The notes below the pieces were generated by a model. It had not been told where the DNA came from, did not search any database, and saw nothing but the letters and a program-made list of their open reading frames with translations. The position numbers and the translations under genes were made by a program. Shown here piece by piece: positions 16,534-25,171 of a DNA stretch of 64,000 bases. The DNA comes from an uncultured Kiloniellaceae bacterium (GTDB lineage: Bacteria > Pseudomonadota > Alphaproteobacteria > Kiloniellales > Kiloniellaceae), in assembly GCA_947493695.1 (NCBI GenBank), contig CANLSF010000007.1:124001-188000 (forward strand), given 5' to 3'. Numbering within the stretch: position 1 is the stretch's first letter; each line of letters opens with the position of its first letter.

Positions 16534-17430
16534 TTAACCGCCGGTGAGGCTGCGGAACTGTTCGACGCTCTTGATGCTCTCCTGGGGCAAATCAGGGAAG
16601 CTCTTGCCAAACCACTTCGTCTGCAATTCTGCAAGCTTGCCCGTAGTATGCAGATGCCTGACGAAGCCCGCGAGGTATTCGAGCAGTTCTTCGTTGCCCT
16701 TTTTTACCGGCCAGGCGATGAAGCCAAGTCCGGACGTCGCCTCACCCAGAGCAAAGGTGTCGGATCGCTTGGCAACCATCGTCGCGGCGTTGATCACCGA
16801 GTTTACGGCATAATCCAGCCTGCCATTGGCGAGATCGGCGTAGACTTCCGGATAGGATTGGTACTCGACAACTTCACCCAAACTTCCGCCCATAGCCTTT
16901 AGTTTAACCTCCAGCTGAGCGAGACTGGCGAGGACGGCGCTGCCGGCCTGGACGCCGACTTTCAAACCGGAAAGATCCTTGAGACCTCCGATACGATCGT
17001 CACCTTTACGCGTAATGTAGTAGGTGACATTGACGCTGATCGGCGGTGCATAATTGAACTTGGCAAGACGTTCCTCGGTTACGCCGGCGCCTGTAATTGC
17101 CGCATCGTACTTCCCGGCGGTCACGGCGGCCAACAGCCCGGTCCAAGGCAGCTGTTCCTGATCAATGGCAAAGGGTGCATAGTTCCGCAGCTCGTCAATT
17201 ACATCCTTGTGGAACCCGTCCGGTTTACCGTTGGTGATAAACTCGTACGGCGGAAATGCGTCTTCCGTCACGACCTTCAGAGTGCCACGCGCTTTGATTT
17301 CATCAAGCGTCGCTGCGGTCGCAAACATCGGTACAGCCGCCGCAAGAACGAGCCCTACCCAGCCAGCGATCAGGAACCTTCGCGGTCCGGTACTCGTGTG
17401 CTCAACTAAGGTTTTCGGTATTCCTGTCAT
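16534..17430 (-). CDS. Amino acid ABC transporter periplasmic binding protein
   Basis: I chose the ATG at 17430 because GGGGATG sits just upstream; the alternative ATG at 17463 would add an unlikely 11-residue extension. The 298-residue protein has a signal peptide ending near TAATLDE, then a two-lobed type II binding fold (SBP_bac_3): TLKVVTEDAFPPYEF, GKYDAAITGAGVTEERL, LSGLKVGVQAGSA and a final KWFGKSFPD. It captures an amino acid in the periplasm and hands it to the permease pair. It is the first gene of the operon. Its promoter region contains two identical palindromes that are probably the operators of the divergent GntR-type regulator. Confidence 0.93.
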   Translation of the reverse strand: MTGIPKTLVEHTSTGPRRFLIAGWVGLVLAAAVPMFATAATLDEIKARGTLKVVTEDAFPPYEFITNGKPDGFHKDVIDELRNYAPFAIDQEQLPWTGLLAAVTAGKYDAAITGAGVTEERLAKFNYAPPISVNVTYYITRKGDDRIGGLKDLSGLKVGVQAGSAVLASLAQLEVKLKAMGGSLGEVVEYQSYPEVYADLANGRLDYAVNSVINAATMVAKRSDTFALGEATSGLGFIAWPVKKGNEELLEYLAGFVRHLHTTGKLAELQTKWFGKSFPDLPQESIKSVEQFRSLTGG

Positions 17431-17556
17431 TGTTGCATCCCCATAAAAGATAGTGACAATCAAGGTTTCTGCTTGCCAGTCTGTTCGCTGCTAGCAGGAC
17501 GCCTGTTGGTTTCCCAGACATGTTTTTTTAGTTTGGGTTACTCAGTCTTTGTGAGT

Positions 17557-17570
17557 TTGGTATATACCAA
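17557..17570. promoter_or_regulatory. Operator palindrome 1 (GntR-type)
   Basis: Perfect 14-bp palindrome TTGGTATATACCAA. An identical copy starts 33 bp downstream, about three helical turns, so two dimers could bind on one DNA face. It lies between the divergent transporter operon and its GntR/HutC regulator. The form (GT-N-TATAC core) fits GntR-family operators. Confidence 0.8.
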
Positions 17571-17589
17571 CATCACAATACACATTCAG

Positions 17590-17603
17590 TTGGTATATAC
17601 CAA
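17590..17603. promoter_or_regulatory. Operator palindrome 2 (GntR-type)
   Basis: Second perfect copy of TTGGTATATACCAA, ending 15 bp before the regulator's ATG and next to its ribosome-binding site. Binding here should block the regulator's own expression. Confidence 0.8.
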
Positions 17604-17618
17604 AGGAAAATTGACGTT

Positions 17619-18335
17619 ATGTCGAATAGTGAACCCTCTCTTTACCTTTGGGTCCGTGATCAACTCGCAGAAGATATTCAAAAGGGTGTGCTCCGACCCA
17701 ACGACAGCCTGCCGTCAGAACGGGCGTTGAGTGAGCGTTTTAACGTGAGCCGCATGACAGCGCGCCAAGCGTTAATTCAGCTAGAAAAGGAAGGGTTGGC
17801 CTACACCAACGGCCGGCGCAGCCGATTTGTGGCCGAACCGAAGGTAAATTACGACCTCTCGAAAACCATCAGTTTTTTTGCCAGCAGCGCCGACCGGATG
17901 AGTGAACTTCATATCTCGGTACTGAGACGCGAAACGCTTGAAGCAAGTCACCTTCAGTGCGAACAGCTGAACCTGCCCAGCGGCAGCAAGATCCATTTCT
18001 ATTCGCGTTTGTGCAGACTGGGAACCCGCCCGGCTTTTGTGGAGGAGGAATATGTGTCTGCGGACCGCTTCCCCGATCTGTGGAATCACGATATAGCCCA
18101 ACCGGTCTCTCTTTTATTCGAGCAGGTCTATGGCATCCGGTCCGTTCGCGATCAGATCGTCCTCAAACAAAGTCATTTTACGACTGAGATATCGGAAACC
18201 CTTGCCCTTGCCGAGCCGGCCATCGGGATTCTGTTGGAACAAAGTGTATTTGACGAAGATGACCAGCCGATCAGTTTCGGATGTCAATACTGGCGCGGCG
18301 ACGTGGCTCGATTCTCAGCAGACATCAGGCGCTGA
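17619..18335 (+). CDS. GntR/HutC-family transcriptional regulator
   Basis: This 238-residue regulator has an N-terminal winged helix (LPSERALSERFNVSRMTARQ, residues about 30-50) and a C-terminal UTRA ligand domain from about residue 80, including YVSADRFPDLW. UTRA domains bind small metabolites and release the repressor from DNA. It is divergent to the ABC importer operon and two perfect palindromes lie in the shared intergenic region. The likely inducer is the transported amino acid or a catabolite of it. The ATG follows AAAGGAAAA. Its 3' end is convergent with the Lrp-type gene, 100 bp apart. Confidence 0.93.
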   Translation: MSNSEPSLYLWVRDQLAEDIQKGVLRPNDSLPSERALSERFNVSRMTARQALIQLEKEGLAYTNGRRSRFVAEPKVNYDLSKTISFFASSADRMSELHISVLRRETLEASHLQCEQLNLPSGSKIHFYSRLCRLGTRPAFVEEEYVSADRFPDLWNHDIAQPVSLLFEQVYGIRSVRDQIVLKQSHFTTEISETLALAEPAIGILLEQSVFDEDDQPISFGCQYWRGDVARFSADIRR

Positions 18336-18435
18336 CGGATATGCGCCTAACTGGCGTGAAGTTCGCGTTTTCACGCGATACATTTGTGCTCCCTACAGGC
18401 ATTGGAACTTGCCTCCAATCATTCGCCCCCCGAAA

Positions 18436-18894
18436 TCACGTCACCAATGGAAACACCCCCGTCTTCTTGACCACACCATAAACGAAGCTGCTGTCGATTG
18501 AGGCGATGCCGCCGATGGGGTGAAGGCTTTTGCGCACGAAGCGCTCGTAGTCAGGCAGATCGGCGACGACCACCCGCAGCAGGTAGTCCGAGGTGCCGGT
18601 CATGACGAAGCACTCCAACACCTGATCGACCCGGCGGATGTCCTCCTCGAACTGTTTGACCGTGGCTTCGGTGTGGCTGTCCAGGCTGACCCGGACGAAG
18701 ACGGTCACCGGCAGACCGTAGATCGCCGCATCCACATCCGCGCTGTAGCCCTTGATCGCGCCGCTTTTCTCCAGGAGCTTCACGCGCCGGAGACAGGGCG
18801 AGGGAGAGAGATTGACCTCCGCGGCAAGGTCCTGATTGGTCATGCGGCCGTTGCGCTGCAGGGCGCGCATGATCTGGCGATCTTTTTGATCCAT
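18436..18894 (-). CDS. Lrp/AsnC-family transcriptional regulator
   Basis: This 152-residue protein has the classical Lrp architecture: N-terminal helix-turn-helix (NQDLAAEVNLSPSPCLRRVK) and a C-terminal RAM domain that binds amino acids and mediates oligomerisation. It is divergent to methionine gamma-lyase with about 110 bp between starts. That gap is AT-rich, with TTAGTAAC and TTAGCAATTTT strings that could serve as Lrp-type sites. By analogy with the MdeR/MdeA pair of Pseudomonas putida it probably activates the lyase gene in response to methionine or a related amino acid. Confidence 0.92.
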   Translation of the reverse strand: MDQKDRQIMRALQRNGRMTNQDLAAEVNLSPSPCLRRVKLLEKSGAIKGYSADVDAAIYGLPVTVFVRVSLDSHTEATVKQFEEDIRRVDQVLECFVMTGTSDYLLRVVVADLPDYERFVRKSLHPIGGIASIDSSFVYGVVKKTGVFPLVT

Positions 18895-19007
18895 CGATTA
18901 CTATCGTAGCAGACAATGCCAATATTAGTAACTTTTTTAGCATAATTAGCAATTTTCAGGAGTCAAAAGCAATCTAATCTGGGCGTGACTTCCTTCAGGA
19001 GACCATC

Positions 19008-20213
19008 ATGCGCAATCGCCCCGACAGCTTTTCGACCCTCGCGATCCACCACGGCTACGACCCCATGGAGAACGAGGGCGCCCTGACCCCGCCGCTGCAC
19101 CTGACCTCGACCTTTGCCTTCGAGACGGCGGAGGCCGGCGGCGAGATGTTCAGCGGCGAACGCGAGGGGCACATCTATTCGCGGATCTCGAACCCGACCT
19201 GCGATCTGTTGGAACGACGCATTGCGGTGCTTGAGGGAGCGGAGGCCGGTCTGGCGCTGGCATCGGGCATGGGCGCGATCACGGCAACCATGTGGAGCCT
19301 GCTCGCCCCCGGCGACGAAGTCATCCTGGACAAGACACTCTACGGCTGCACCTTCGCCTTCATGCAGCACGGCCTGAAGAAGTTCGGCATAGAGGTGACC
19401 CATGTGGATCTGACCGAACCGGAAAATCTGAGGGCCGCGATCAGCGATAAAACAAAGATTGTCTACTTTGAGACACCGGCCAATCCCAACATGCGGCTGG
19501 TCGACATTCGCGCCGTCTCCGACATTGCCCACGCCCATGACGTATGTGTCGTCGTCGACAACACCTACGCGACCCCCTACCTGACGCAACCGGTCAAGCT
19601 GGGCGCCGACATTGTCCTGCACTCCGCCACCAAGTATCTGGGCGGACACGGCGATGTGGTCGCGGGCCTGCTGGCCGGGTCCGCAGAGCTGGTCTCCCGG
19701 ATCCGGCTCTTCGGCATGAAGGATATGACCGGCGCGGTCATGGCCCCCTTTAACGCCATGATGATCCTGCGCGGACTGAAAACACTCGAGGTCCGCATGG
19801 ACCGGCACTGCGCCAGCGCGATGACCGTGGCCGAGTTGCTGCAGCAGTCATCGGCGGTTCAGAAAGTCTGGTACCCCGGCCTGGAAAGCTTCGAGCAGCA
19901 TGCACTGGCCCAGCGCCAGATGTCGCAGTTCGGCGGCATGATCGCCTTCGAACTGAAGGGCGGGATCGACGCCGGCCGTGAGATGATGAACAAGCTGAGC
20001 TTGATCACCCGCGCGGTTTCGCTCGGGGATGCCGAAACCCTGATCCAGCACCCCGCAAGCATGACCCACTCGACCTACAGCCCCGAAGAACGGATGGCCC
20101 ACGGGATCAGTGAAGGTCTGGTGCGCCTCTCGATCGGCCTGGAAGGTGTGGACGATGTGATTGCAGATCTCGTGCAGGCCCTGCCGAAACCGCCGGTGCG
20201 CAGCGCTGCCTGA
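19008..20213 (+). CDS. mdeA: Methionine gamma-lyase
   Basis: The 401-residue protein matches methionine gamma-lyase of the Cys/Met-metabolism PLP enzymes along its length. It breaks L-methionine into methanethiol, 2-oxobutanoate and ammonia. The PLP lysine is K209 (HSATKYLGGHG), and the residues that distinguish this lyase from cystathionine gamma-synthase and beta-lyase are present: Tyr112 and Cys114 (LYGCTFAF). FELKGGIDAGR and SLGDAETLIQHPASMTHS are also near-identical to the P. putida enzyme as I recall it. The ATG follows TTCAGGAGACC. The divergent Lrp-type regulator probably controls it. Confidence 0.93.
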   Translation: MRNRPDSFSTLAIHHGYDPMENEGALTPPLHLTSTFAFETAEAGGEMFSGEREGHIYSRISNPTCDLLERRIAVLEGAEAGLALASGMGAITATMWSLLAPGDEVILDKTLYGCTFAFMQHGLKKFGIEVTHVDLTEPENLRAAISDKTKIVYFETPANPNMRLVDIRAVSDIAHAHDVCVVVDNTYATPYLTQPVKLGADIVLHSATKYLGGHGDVVAGLLAGSAELVSRIRLFGMKDMTGAVMAPFNAMMILRGLKTLEVRMDRHCASAMTVAELLQQSSAVQKVWYPGLESFEQHALAQRQMSQFGGMIAFELKGGIDAGREMMNKLSLITRAVSLGDAETLIQHPASMTHSTYSPEERMAHGISEGLVRLSIGLEGVDDVIADLVQALPKPPVRSAA

Positions 20214-20452
20214 CGTGAGAGCGGAACGGGGTTTAGCGCGCATTCTTGCGGGAGGCGCGGACGTTCGGTCGATCTTGGGGCAGTCGGTGCGAAACGATTG
20301 CCACTACGAATGCTCAAGGGACAATAGCCCACCGCTTCGGTCATAAAGTGTTGAAAAGCTGCCGCGCTTCACAAGATAGAGTCCTAAGCGGTGAATTCCT
20401 GAGAGCGTTCGGACCGCGCTTGAAGCGGCAAGATGTAGGAGAGTTAAACAAA

Positions 20453-20674
20453 GTGACGGTGCTTTCGGGAAATCCGATGTACGACGTAACACTGACACAC
20501 ACGGCAGATCCGTTCTTACAGCTTGCCGTCAGCACTGGTGACTTCATCGCCCCCTTCATCGCCCTTGTTGTACTGAGCGCCTGTGCGGCCAGGATGTGGA
20601 AGAAGATGAGGCGCAAGAGTAAAGCTGCCCCAGATCTCGAAGACGACGACAGAGATTTGGGCGTTCCCAGTTAA
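20453..20674 (+). CDS. Small membrane protein, unknown
   Basis: A GTG at 20453 preceded by TAGGAGAG opens a 73-residue frame: a polar start, one hydrophobic segment (DFIAPFIALVVLSACAA, about residues 30-46), then a basic stretch (RMWKKMRRKSK) and an acidic tail. This is a common layout of single-pass small membrane proteins with the positive side in the cytoplasm. A longer frame exists from 20246 but has no start signal. Coding status is uncertain. Confidence 0.45.
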   Translation: MTVLSGNPMYDVTLTHTADPFLQLAVSTGDFIAPFIALVVLSACAARMWKKMRRKSKAAPDLEDDDRDLGVPS

Positions 20675-20756
20675 ACAAAACCTGGAGGCGCTCAATCTGC
20701 GTTCAGATGCAGATTCATTGTAAGGCTCTGCCCCCGCCCCTCGCCACATCCAGAGC

Positions 20757-21212
20757 CTACTTCGCCCCGATACAGTCGACCTCAACCGCCGCTCCAATCG
20801 CCAGGCCATTCGCGCCGAAGGCAGCGCGGGCGGGGAAACGTCCCTTTTCGAAATAGTCTTTGTAGACTTTGTTGAAGGCCCCCCACTCGCCGATGTCCGC
20901 GAGCATGACCGTGCACTTCACCAGGTTCTCCAGGCCGTACCCATGAGCTTCCAGGGAGGTCCTGATGTTTTCCATCACCTGCTTGGTTTCGCCCGCAATG
21001 CCGCCGTCCGCCAGTTCCAGCGTGCCGGGCTTGTTGCCGATCTGACCTGAGAGATAGAGCGTGTTCCCCACCTCGACCAGCTCAGAGAAAGGCAGGTTCG
21101 TGGGCAGAACACTGCCGGAGTTCTTGAAGCTTACAGGATCCTCCGCCAGCGCAAGGCTCGCGGTCATTGTCAAAGCAGATGCCAGGGTCGTAAGCGTTAA
21201 AAGACGCGCCAT
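20757..21212 (-). CDS. Exported RidA/YjgF family protein
   Basis: The start at 21212 follows GGGAGACTG and yields 151 residues. An N-terminal signal peptide (MARLLTLTTLASALTMTASLALA) precedes a RidA domain with NTLYLSGQIG, VMENIRTSLEAHG and FPARAAFGANGL. The Arg of FPARAAFG is the residue that RidA enzymes use to bind the imino acid carboxylate. RidA proteins hydrolyse reactive 2-aminoacrylate-type enamines/imines, usually in the cytoplasm; a signal peptide places this one in the periplasm. It lies beside methionine gamma-lyase, whose PLP chemistry gives similar intermediates, but the location differs, so a link is only speculative. Confidence 0.85.
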   Translation of the reverse strand: MARLLTLTTLASALTMTASLALAEDPVSFKNSGSVLPTNLPFSELVEVGNTLYLSGQIGNKPGTLELADGGIAGETKQVMENIRTSLEAHGYGLENLVKCTVMLADIGEWGAFNKVYKDYFEKGRFPARAAFGANGLAIGAAVEVDCIGAK

Positions 21213-21393
21213 CGTTTCAGTCTCCCAATTGTGGAACACCAAAAAGTAGCATGACCAAATTGAGAGGGATAGATGGCAAGCGTCAGAGGTTTTCCGCTAT
21301 CCAAATCGCTTCCCCCATCTCGGGCGGCGCAGGTGGAGAAAGCTTGCTGCTTACGGGAGTCCAGACAAGCGCCCCGTAAGCAGCTAAGCAAAT

Positions 21394-23340
21394 TTAAGCC
21401 GAGCGAACCTGCCTGAGGAAGGTGTCGACTTCCTGTTTCAGACCGACGGACTGTTGGGACATCTCTTCCGCATCACTCAGGATCTCGGATGCGGCGGTGC
21501 CGGTATCGGAGGCGGCCTGACTCACGCTGGCGATGTTTGTGCTGACCTGCTGCGTGCGCGAGGCGGCCTCCTGGACGTTGCGGGCGATTTCCTCGGTGGC
21601 CGCCGACTGCTCCTCCACAGCCGCAGCGATGTTGGTGGTCACTTCGTTGATGTTGCTGATGATCTTGCCGATCCCCTCCACGGAGGTCGCGGCGTCCTTG
21701 GTCGAATCCTGAATGCCGGAAATCTGCTGGCTGATCTCTTCCGTTGCCTTGGCCGTTTGGGTCGCCAGATTTTTCACCTCCGAGGCAACCACAGCAAAGC
21801 CTTTACCCGCGTCACCTGCACGGGCCGCTTCAATCGTGGCATTCAACGCGAGCAGATTGGTTTGCTCCGCAATGTCGGTGATCAGATTGACCACATCGCC
21901 GATCTTCTGCGCCGAATCAACCAGTCCCTGAATGGTCTGGCTGGTCGTTCCGGCATTCTCAACCGCCCGGTTTGCCGTGTTGGCGGCATCCGTCACCTGG
22001 CGGCCGATCTCGTTGATGGAGGCGGTCAGTTCCTCGGTCGCTGCCGCGACCGTCTGCACATTGGCCGAGGCCTGCTCGGAAGTGGTCGCGACGGATTGGG
22101 ACTGGGTCAGGGCCTGATCCGCCGTGGAGGACATAGTCTGCGCCGAAGACTGCATCGACTTCGAGGAGGACGACACCGTCTCTGCGACAACGCCGACGCT
22201 GCGCTCGAAGCTGTCGGCCAGGGCGTTCATCTCCTTTAGCTTCTGTTCCTTGGCGCGGACTTCGGCCTGCGCCTGCTCCGCATCAAGGCGTTTGATCTTG
22301 ATGGCGTTGTCTTTGAAGACCTGTACGGCCGTCGCCATCTCGCCGAGCTCGTCGCTGCGCCCCTGGGCCGGCACTTCGGTCTCCAGGTCACCGTCTGCAA
22401 GGCGTTGCATGGCGCCGGTCATTCCCGCCATCGGCTTGAAGACGAGATACGTCGCGAGCACCCCGATCATGACCGCGGACAGGATCAAGGCAACCAGCGC
22501 CTGCAGGCTGGAAGCATAGAGATTCGCCGTTGAATCAGCCTGGATAGTGCTTTTTTTCTCAAAGACCCACACTTTCCAGCCCAGATCCTGAATAACGTTC
22601 AGGGATCCATCGTAGGCTTCATCGTCAATCTGAAACTCCAGGCGCGCGCTTTCGGTCTCTGCGCTGTGCTGCTCGAGGCCGGGAATGACATCCCACAGCT
22701 TCTTGCCGATGAATTCTTCATTCTGATGCGCCATGATAAAGCCATCGGCGCGGGTCAGAATGATGTTCTCAAAATCGAGCAGACCCTTCGTGAAATCCGT
22801 AATTTCTGTGAGCTTCAGGTTTATGCAGAGGGTGCCGGTCACCGTCTGGCCATCGAGCAGCGGCACGCCGACCGCCATAACCAGGAAACCCGCAGAGGAA
22901 ACGTAGGGCGTCGTCACGATCCGCTTTTCGCCGCCGTGAATACGTTTGTACCACTCGCGCTGCAGGGCTTTTTCCTTGAAGTTCGGGATCAGCCCCTTGG
23001 TCGTATAGGTCGAACCATCCTTGAAGCCATAGTAGCTCTCCAGGGTATCGGTGTTGGCCAGGAGGTCCTTGACGAGATTTTGCCGGAAGTTGAAGAGGGC
23101 ATCGCCCTCCAGAGTCTCCGCGTTGTTGAATTGCTTTGAGGCCAGCTCCAATGATCCGAAGTACCCCGCCATTTTCACCGAAACAGCCTGGGCCACAGCC
23201 CGTGCCATAACGTCCAGCTCATGATGCTTCGTGGTCTCCGACGAAGAACTGAAGTTCTTGTAGGAGAGCCCAGTCATAACCACGATGACGGCAAAAAAGA
23301 ACGTAAAAACGCTCAGGATAATCTTGGTTCTGGCTTTCAT
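21394..23340 (-). CDS. Methyl-accepting chemotaxis protein with dCache sensor
   Basis: The start at 23340 ([12 protein letters not shown]) follows GGGGTGGGGTT and gives 648 residues. A TM segment (about 7-29) leads to a periplasmic dCache-type ligand domain (about 40-270) with [14 protein letters not shown] and [20 protein letters not shown] second TM follows near 280-300, then HAMP and a full signalling domain with the conserved tip ([20 protein letters not shown]). The ending lacks a CheR-tethering NWETF pentapeptide. Ligand unknown. No che genes are in the window. A longer N-terminal reading from 23442 exists but would place residues before the first TM without support. Confidence 0.92.
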   Translation of the reverse strand: MKARTKIILSVFTFFFAVIVVMTGLSYKNFSSSSETTKHHELDVMARAVAQAVSVKMAGYFGSLELASKQFNNAETLEGDALFNFRQNLVKDLLANTDTLESYYGFKDGSTYTTKGLIPNFKEKALQREWYKRIHGGEKRIVTTPYVSSAGFLVMAVGVPLLDGQTVTGTLCINLKLTEITDFTKGLLDFENIILTRADGFIMAHQNEEFIGKKLWDVIPGLEQHSAETESARLEFQIDDEAYDGSLNVIQDLGWKVWVFEKKSTIQADSTANLYASSLQALVALILSAVMIGVLATYLVFKPMAGMTGAMQRLADGDLETEVPAQGRSDELGEMATAVQVFKDNAIKIKRLDAEQAQAEVRAKEQKLKEMNALADSFERSVGVVAETVSSSSKSMQSSAQTMSSTADQALTQSQSVATTSEQASANVQTVAAATEELTASINEIGRQVTDAANTANRAVENAGTTSQTIQGLVDSAQKIGDVVNLITDIAEQTNLLALNATIEAARAGDAGKGFAVVASEVKNLATQTAKATEEISQQISGIQDSTKDAATSVEGIGKIISNINEVTTNIAAAVEEQSAATEEIARNVQEAASRTQQVSTNIASVSQAASDTGTAASEILSDAEEMSQQSVGLKQEVDTFLRQVRSA

Positions 23341-23682
23341 GGATGTAACCCCACCCCTATGCGCTGGACGAGAGAGCAGACGAAACGGTTCGGGGTACTC
23401 GACAGTTTCGCGTTCTTTGGGACGTAATTGACCCACTGGCAAATTAGGGGTCGCGCGTTAACGCGCAGTTACTTGGAACCAGCTTAAAGCTCTAATCGAA
23501 CTGATTTTTTTACTCCGCGCGCAGAAAAAAAACCGCCCTTCAATCAAGTAACAATTATACCCTGAAGAGAAAACAATTATAGGTAGGCGGCATCCTTACC
23601 TCCTTACCGTCACGGATAGGCTACCGACCTTCTTTCAGACCCGCTCATACCGCAAAGCCCTGCAGGATAACGGAACGGACGT
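23341..23682. other. Leader region of the chemoreceptor gene
   Basis: This 342-bp region precedes the chemoreceptor and follows the next minus-strand gene upstream on the other side. It contains the perfect palindrome GCGCGTTAACGCGC at 23453-23466, two A/T runs (23504-23512, 23526-23533) and GC-poor sequence near 23540-23580. No gene is supported. Confidence 0.4.
23453..23466. promoter_or_regulatory. 14-bp palindrome upstream of chemoreceptor
   Basis: GCGCGTTAACGCGC is a perfect palindrome about 113 bp before the chemoreceptor start. It may be an operator; no regulator is identified. Confidence 0.35.
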
Positions 23683-24576
23683 TCAGAGATCCTTCAGCGC
23701 CGCAATGTGCGCGGGACCGATCCCACAGCAACCGCCGACAAGCGTCGCGCCTGCAGCGACCCAGGCGCGTGCAAAGTCCCGATAGAGCTCGGGCGTGAGC
23801 TCTTTGCGAACCGGTGTGATGGTCTCGTTCGCCACCAGTGGAGCGTCATCTTTCGCCTCCACAAAGGCGTTGGCGTAGGCGCCCAGTGGGATCTCAGTCT
23901 TATGATCCGTCAGGATTTTCGAAGCCACCCGAAGCGCCTCTTCCATAACCTCGGGCGCCGAGCAATTGAAGAGAAGTGCATCCGCACCGCAATCAGCGGC
24001 CAGTTGCGCGGCCTCCGCCACGCTTTCACCCGAGCGCAGGCGCACCATGTCATGGATCTTGTCTTCGAGGGTGAAGGCGAGCCAAACCGGCATATCGGTC
24101 GGTAAAAGCGCTGCGTGGATCGTCCTGGCTTCGATCAATGAACTGATGGTTTCTACGAGCCAGAAATCGACATGGGGCGAAAGGCCCTCGACCAGGGGCG
24201 CGAGCAGGCTGAGCGCCTGGCCTGCCTCAAACAGGTCCGGACGGTAGGAGCCGAACAAGGGCGGGATCGAGCCCGCAACCCGAACCTTCCCGCCGCTATT
24301 CGCATCGGCGGCCTCCCGGGCCAGCGTGCCGGAAAGTGCGGCCAGGCGCTGGGCGTCGCGTTCAAAACGCTCCTCCCCGATGTGGAAAGGCACCAGCGCG
24401 TAGCTGTTGCTCGTCACGATCTCGGCTCCGGCCCGGACAAAGTTCCGATGGGCCTCTAGTACGGCTTCCGGTTTTTCCATCAGCGCCAGAGCCGACCACT
24501 CGGGCTGCCGCAGCTCCGCACCGCAGTTTTCCAGTTCCCGGCTGAGCCCGCCGTCAAGAAGTGTGATCAGACTCAT
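23683..24576 (-). CDS. Homocysteine S-methyltransferase family protein
   Basis: This 297-residue protein has the betaine/S-methylmethionine-homocysteine methyltransferase fold: N-terminal LLDGGLSRELE, the first zinc-ligand motif LLFNCSAPE and the C-terminal GGCCGIGPAHI that supplies two further Cys ligands. These enzymes transfer a methyl group to homocysteine to form methionine. The sequence is nearer the MmuM-type stand-alone domain than to MetH. With methionine gamma-lyase 3.5 kb away, methionine turnover is a theme of this region. Preferred methyl donor cannot be told from sequence. Confidence 0.88.
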   Translation of the reverse strand: MSLITLLDGGLSRELENCGAELRQPEWSALALMEKPEAVLEAHRNFVRAGAEIVTSNSYALVPFHIGEERFERDAQRLAALSGTLAREAADANSGGKVRVAGSIPPLFGSYRPDLFEAGQALSLLAPLVEGLSPHVDFWLVETISSLIEARTIHAALLPTDMPVWLAFTLEDKIHDMVRLRSGESVAEAAQLAADCGADALLFNCSAPEVMEEALRVASKILTDHKTEIPLGAYANAFVEAKDDAPLVANETITPVRKELTPELYRDFARAWVAAGATLVGGCCGIGPAHIAALKDL

Positions 24577-24671
24577 CGCTCGCCTCGTGTTCGCTATAGC
24601 AACGACTTTGAAACTTACAGAAAATCGCTGCGCAGGCTACGGTAAAGGCTCCTCCCCCCTTTCCTGCTGAC

Positions 24672-25082
24672 CTATTGCGTTGCGGTCGGCCGCAGCGCCT
24701 GCGAAAGGAAATCCCGACCGAAGCGCGTCAGTCTGTAGCCACGGACGCGCTCCGCCAGTTGTTCCGCCACCACTCCGTCATCGACCTCACTCATTCCGAC
24801 CAGCGAGAGGTGTGTCCATAAAAGATCGTTGGGCGAACAGCGTGAGGTCATGAGGACCGTCGCGTCTTGCCGCAAGACAGCGACCAATGTGGACCTGTCT
24901 CCCTTGCTGAGATTGTTATAAAGCTCCACGAACTCTACATTCCATTCCCTAAGGTCCGGCATGTCGCCGAGCAATCCAGGTTCCGGCGCGGCGCTGCCGT
25001 CAGGAAAAGTGCACGCTGCCCAACTGCTGGACGGAAACAGCAGAACCGCAAGCAGGAGAAGAAGGGGAAAACGCCACGCCAT
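24672..25082 (-). CDS. Secreted protein of unknown function
   Basis: 136 residues: a strong signal peptide (MAWRFPLLLLLAVLLFPSSSWA) with cleavage before ACTFPDG, then a mature domain with two cysteines (ACTF and TSRCSPND), likely a disulfide. The C-terminal part (VAEQLAERVRGYRLTRFGRDFL) looks like a helical regulator-of-growth-state domain but matches no family I know. It stands between two unrelated minus-strand genes. Its function is unknown. Confidence 0.6.
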   Translation of the reverse strand: MAWRFPLLLLLAVLLFPSSSWAACTFPDGSAAPEPGLLGDMPDLREWNVEFVELYNNLSKGDRSTLVAVLRQDATVLMTSRCSPNDLLWTHLSLVGMSEVDDGVVAEQLAERVRGYRLTRFGRDFLSQALRPTATQ

Positions 25083-25171
25083 TACGGAAAACCCTAATTA
25101 CAAAGCAGTTCTGCTCTCATAGTTGATTGCAGCGCGAACGCCCAGCATTTTACACGGCTGGGTCCCTCTAC

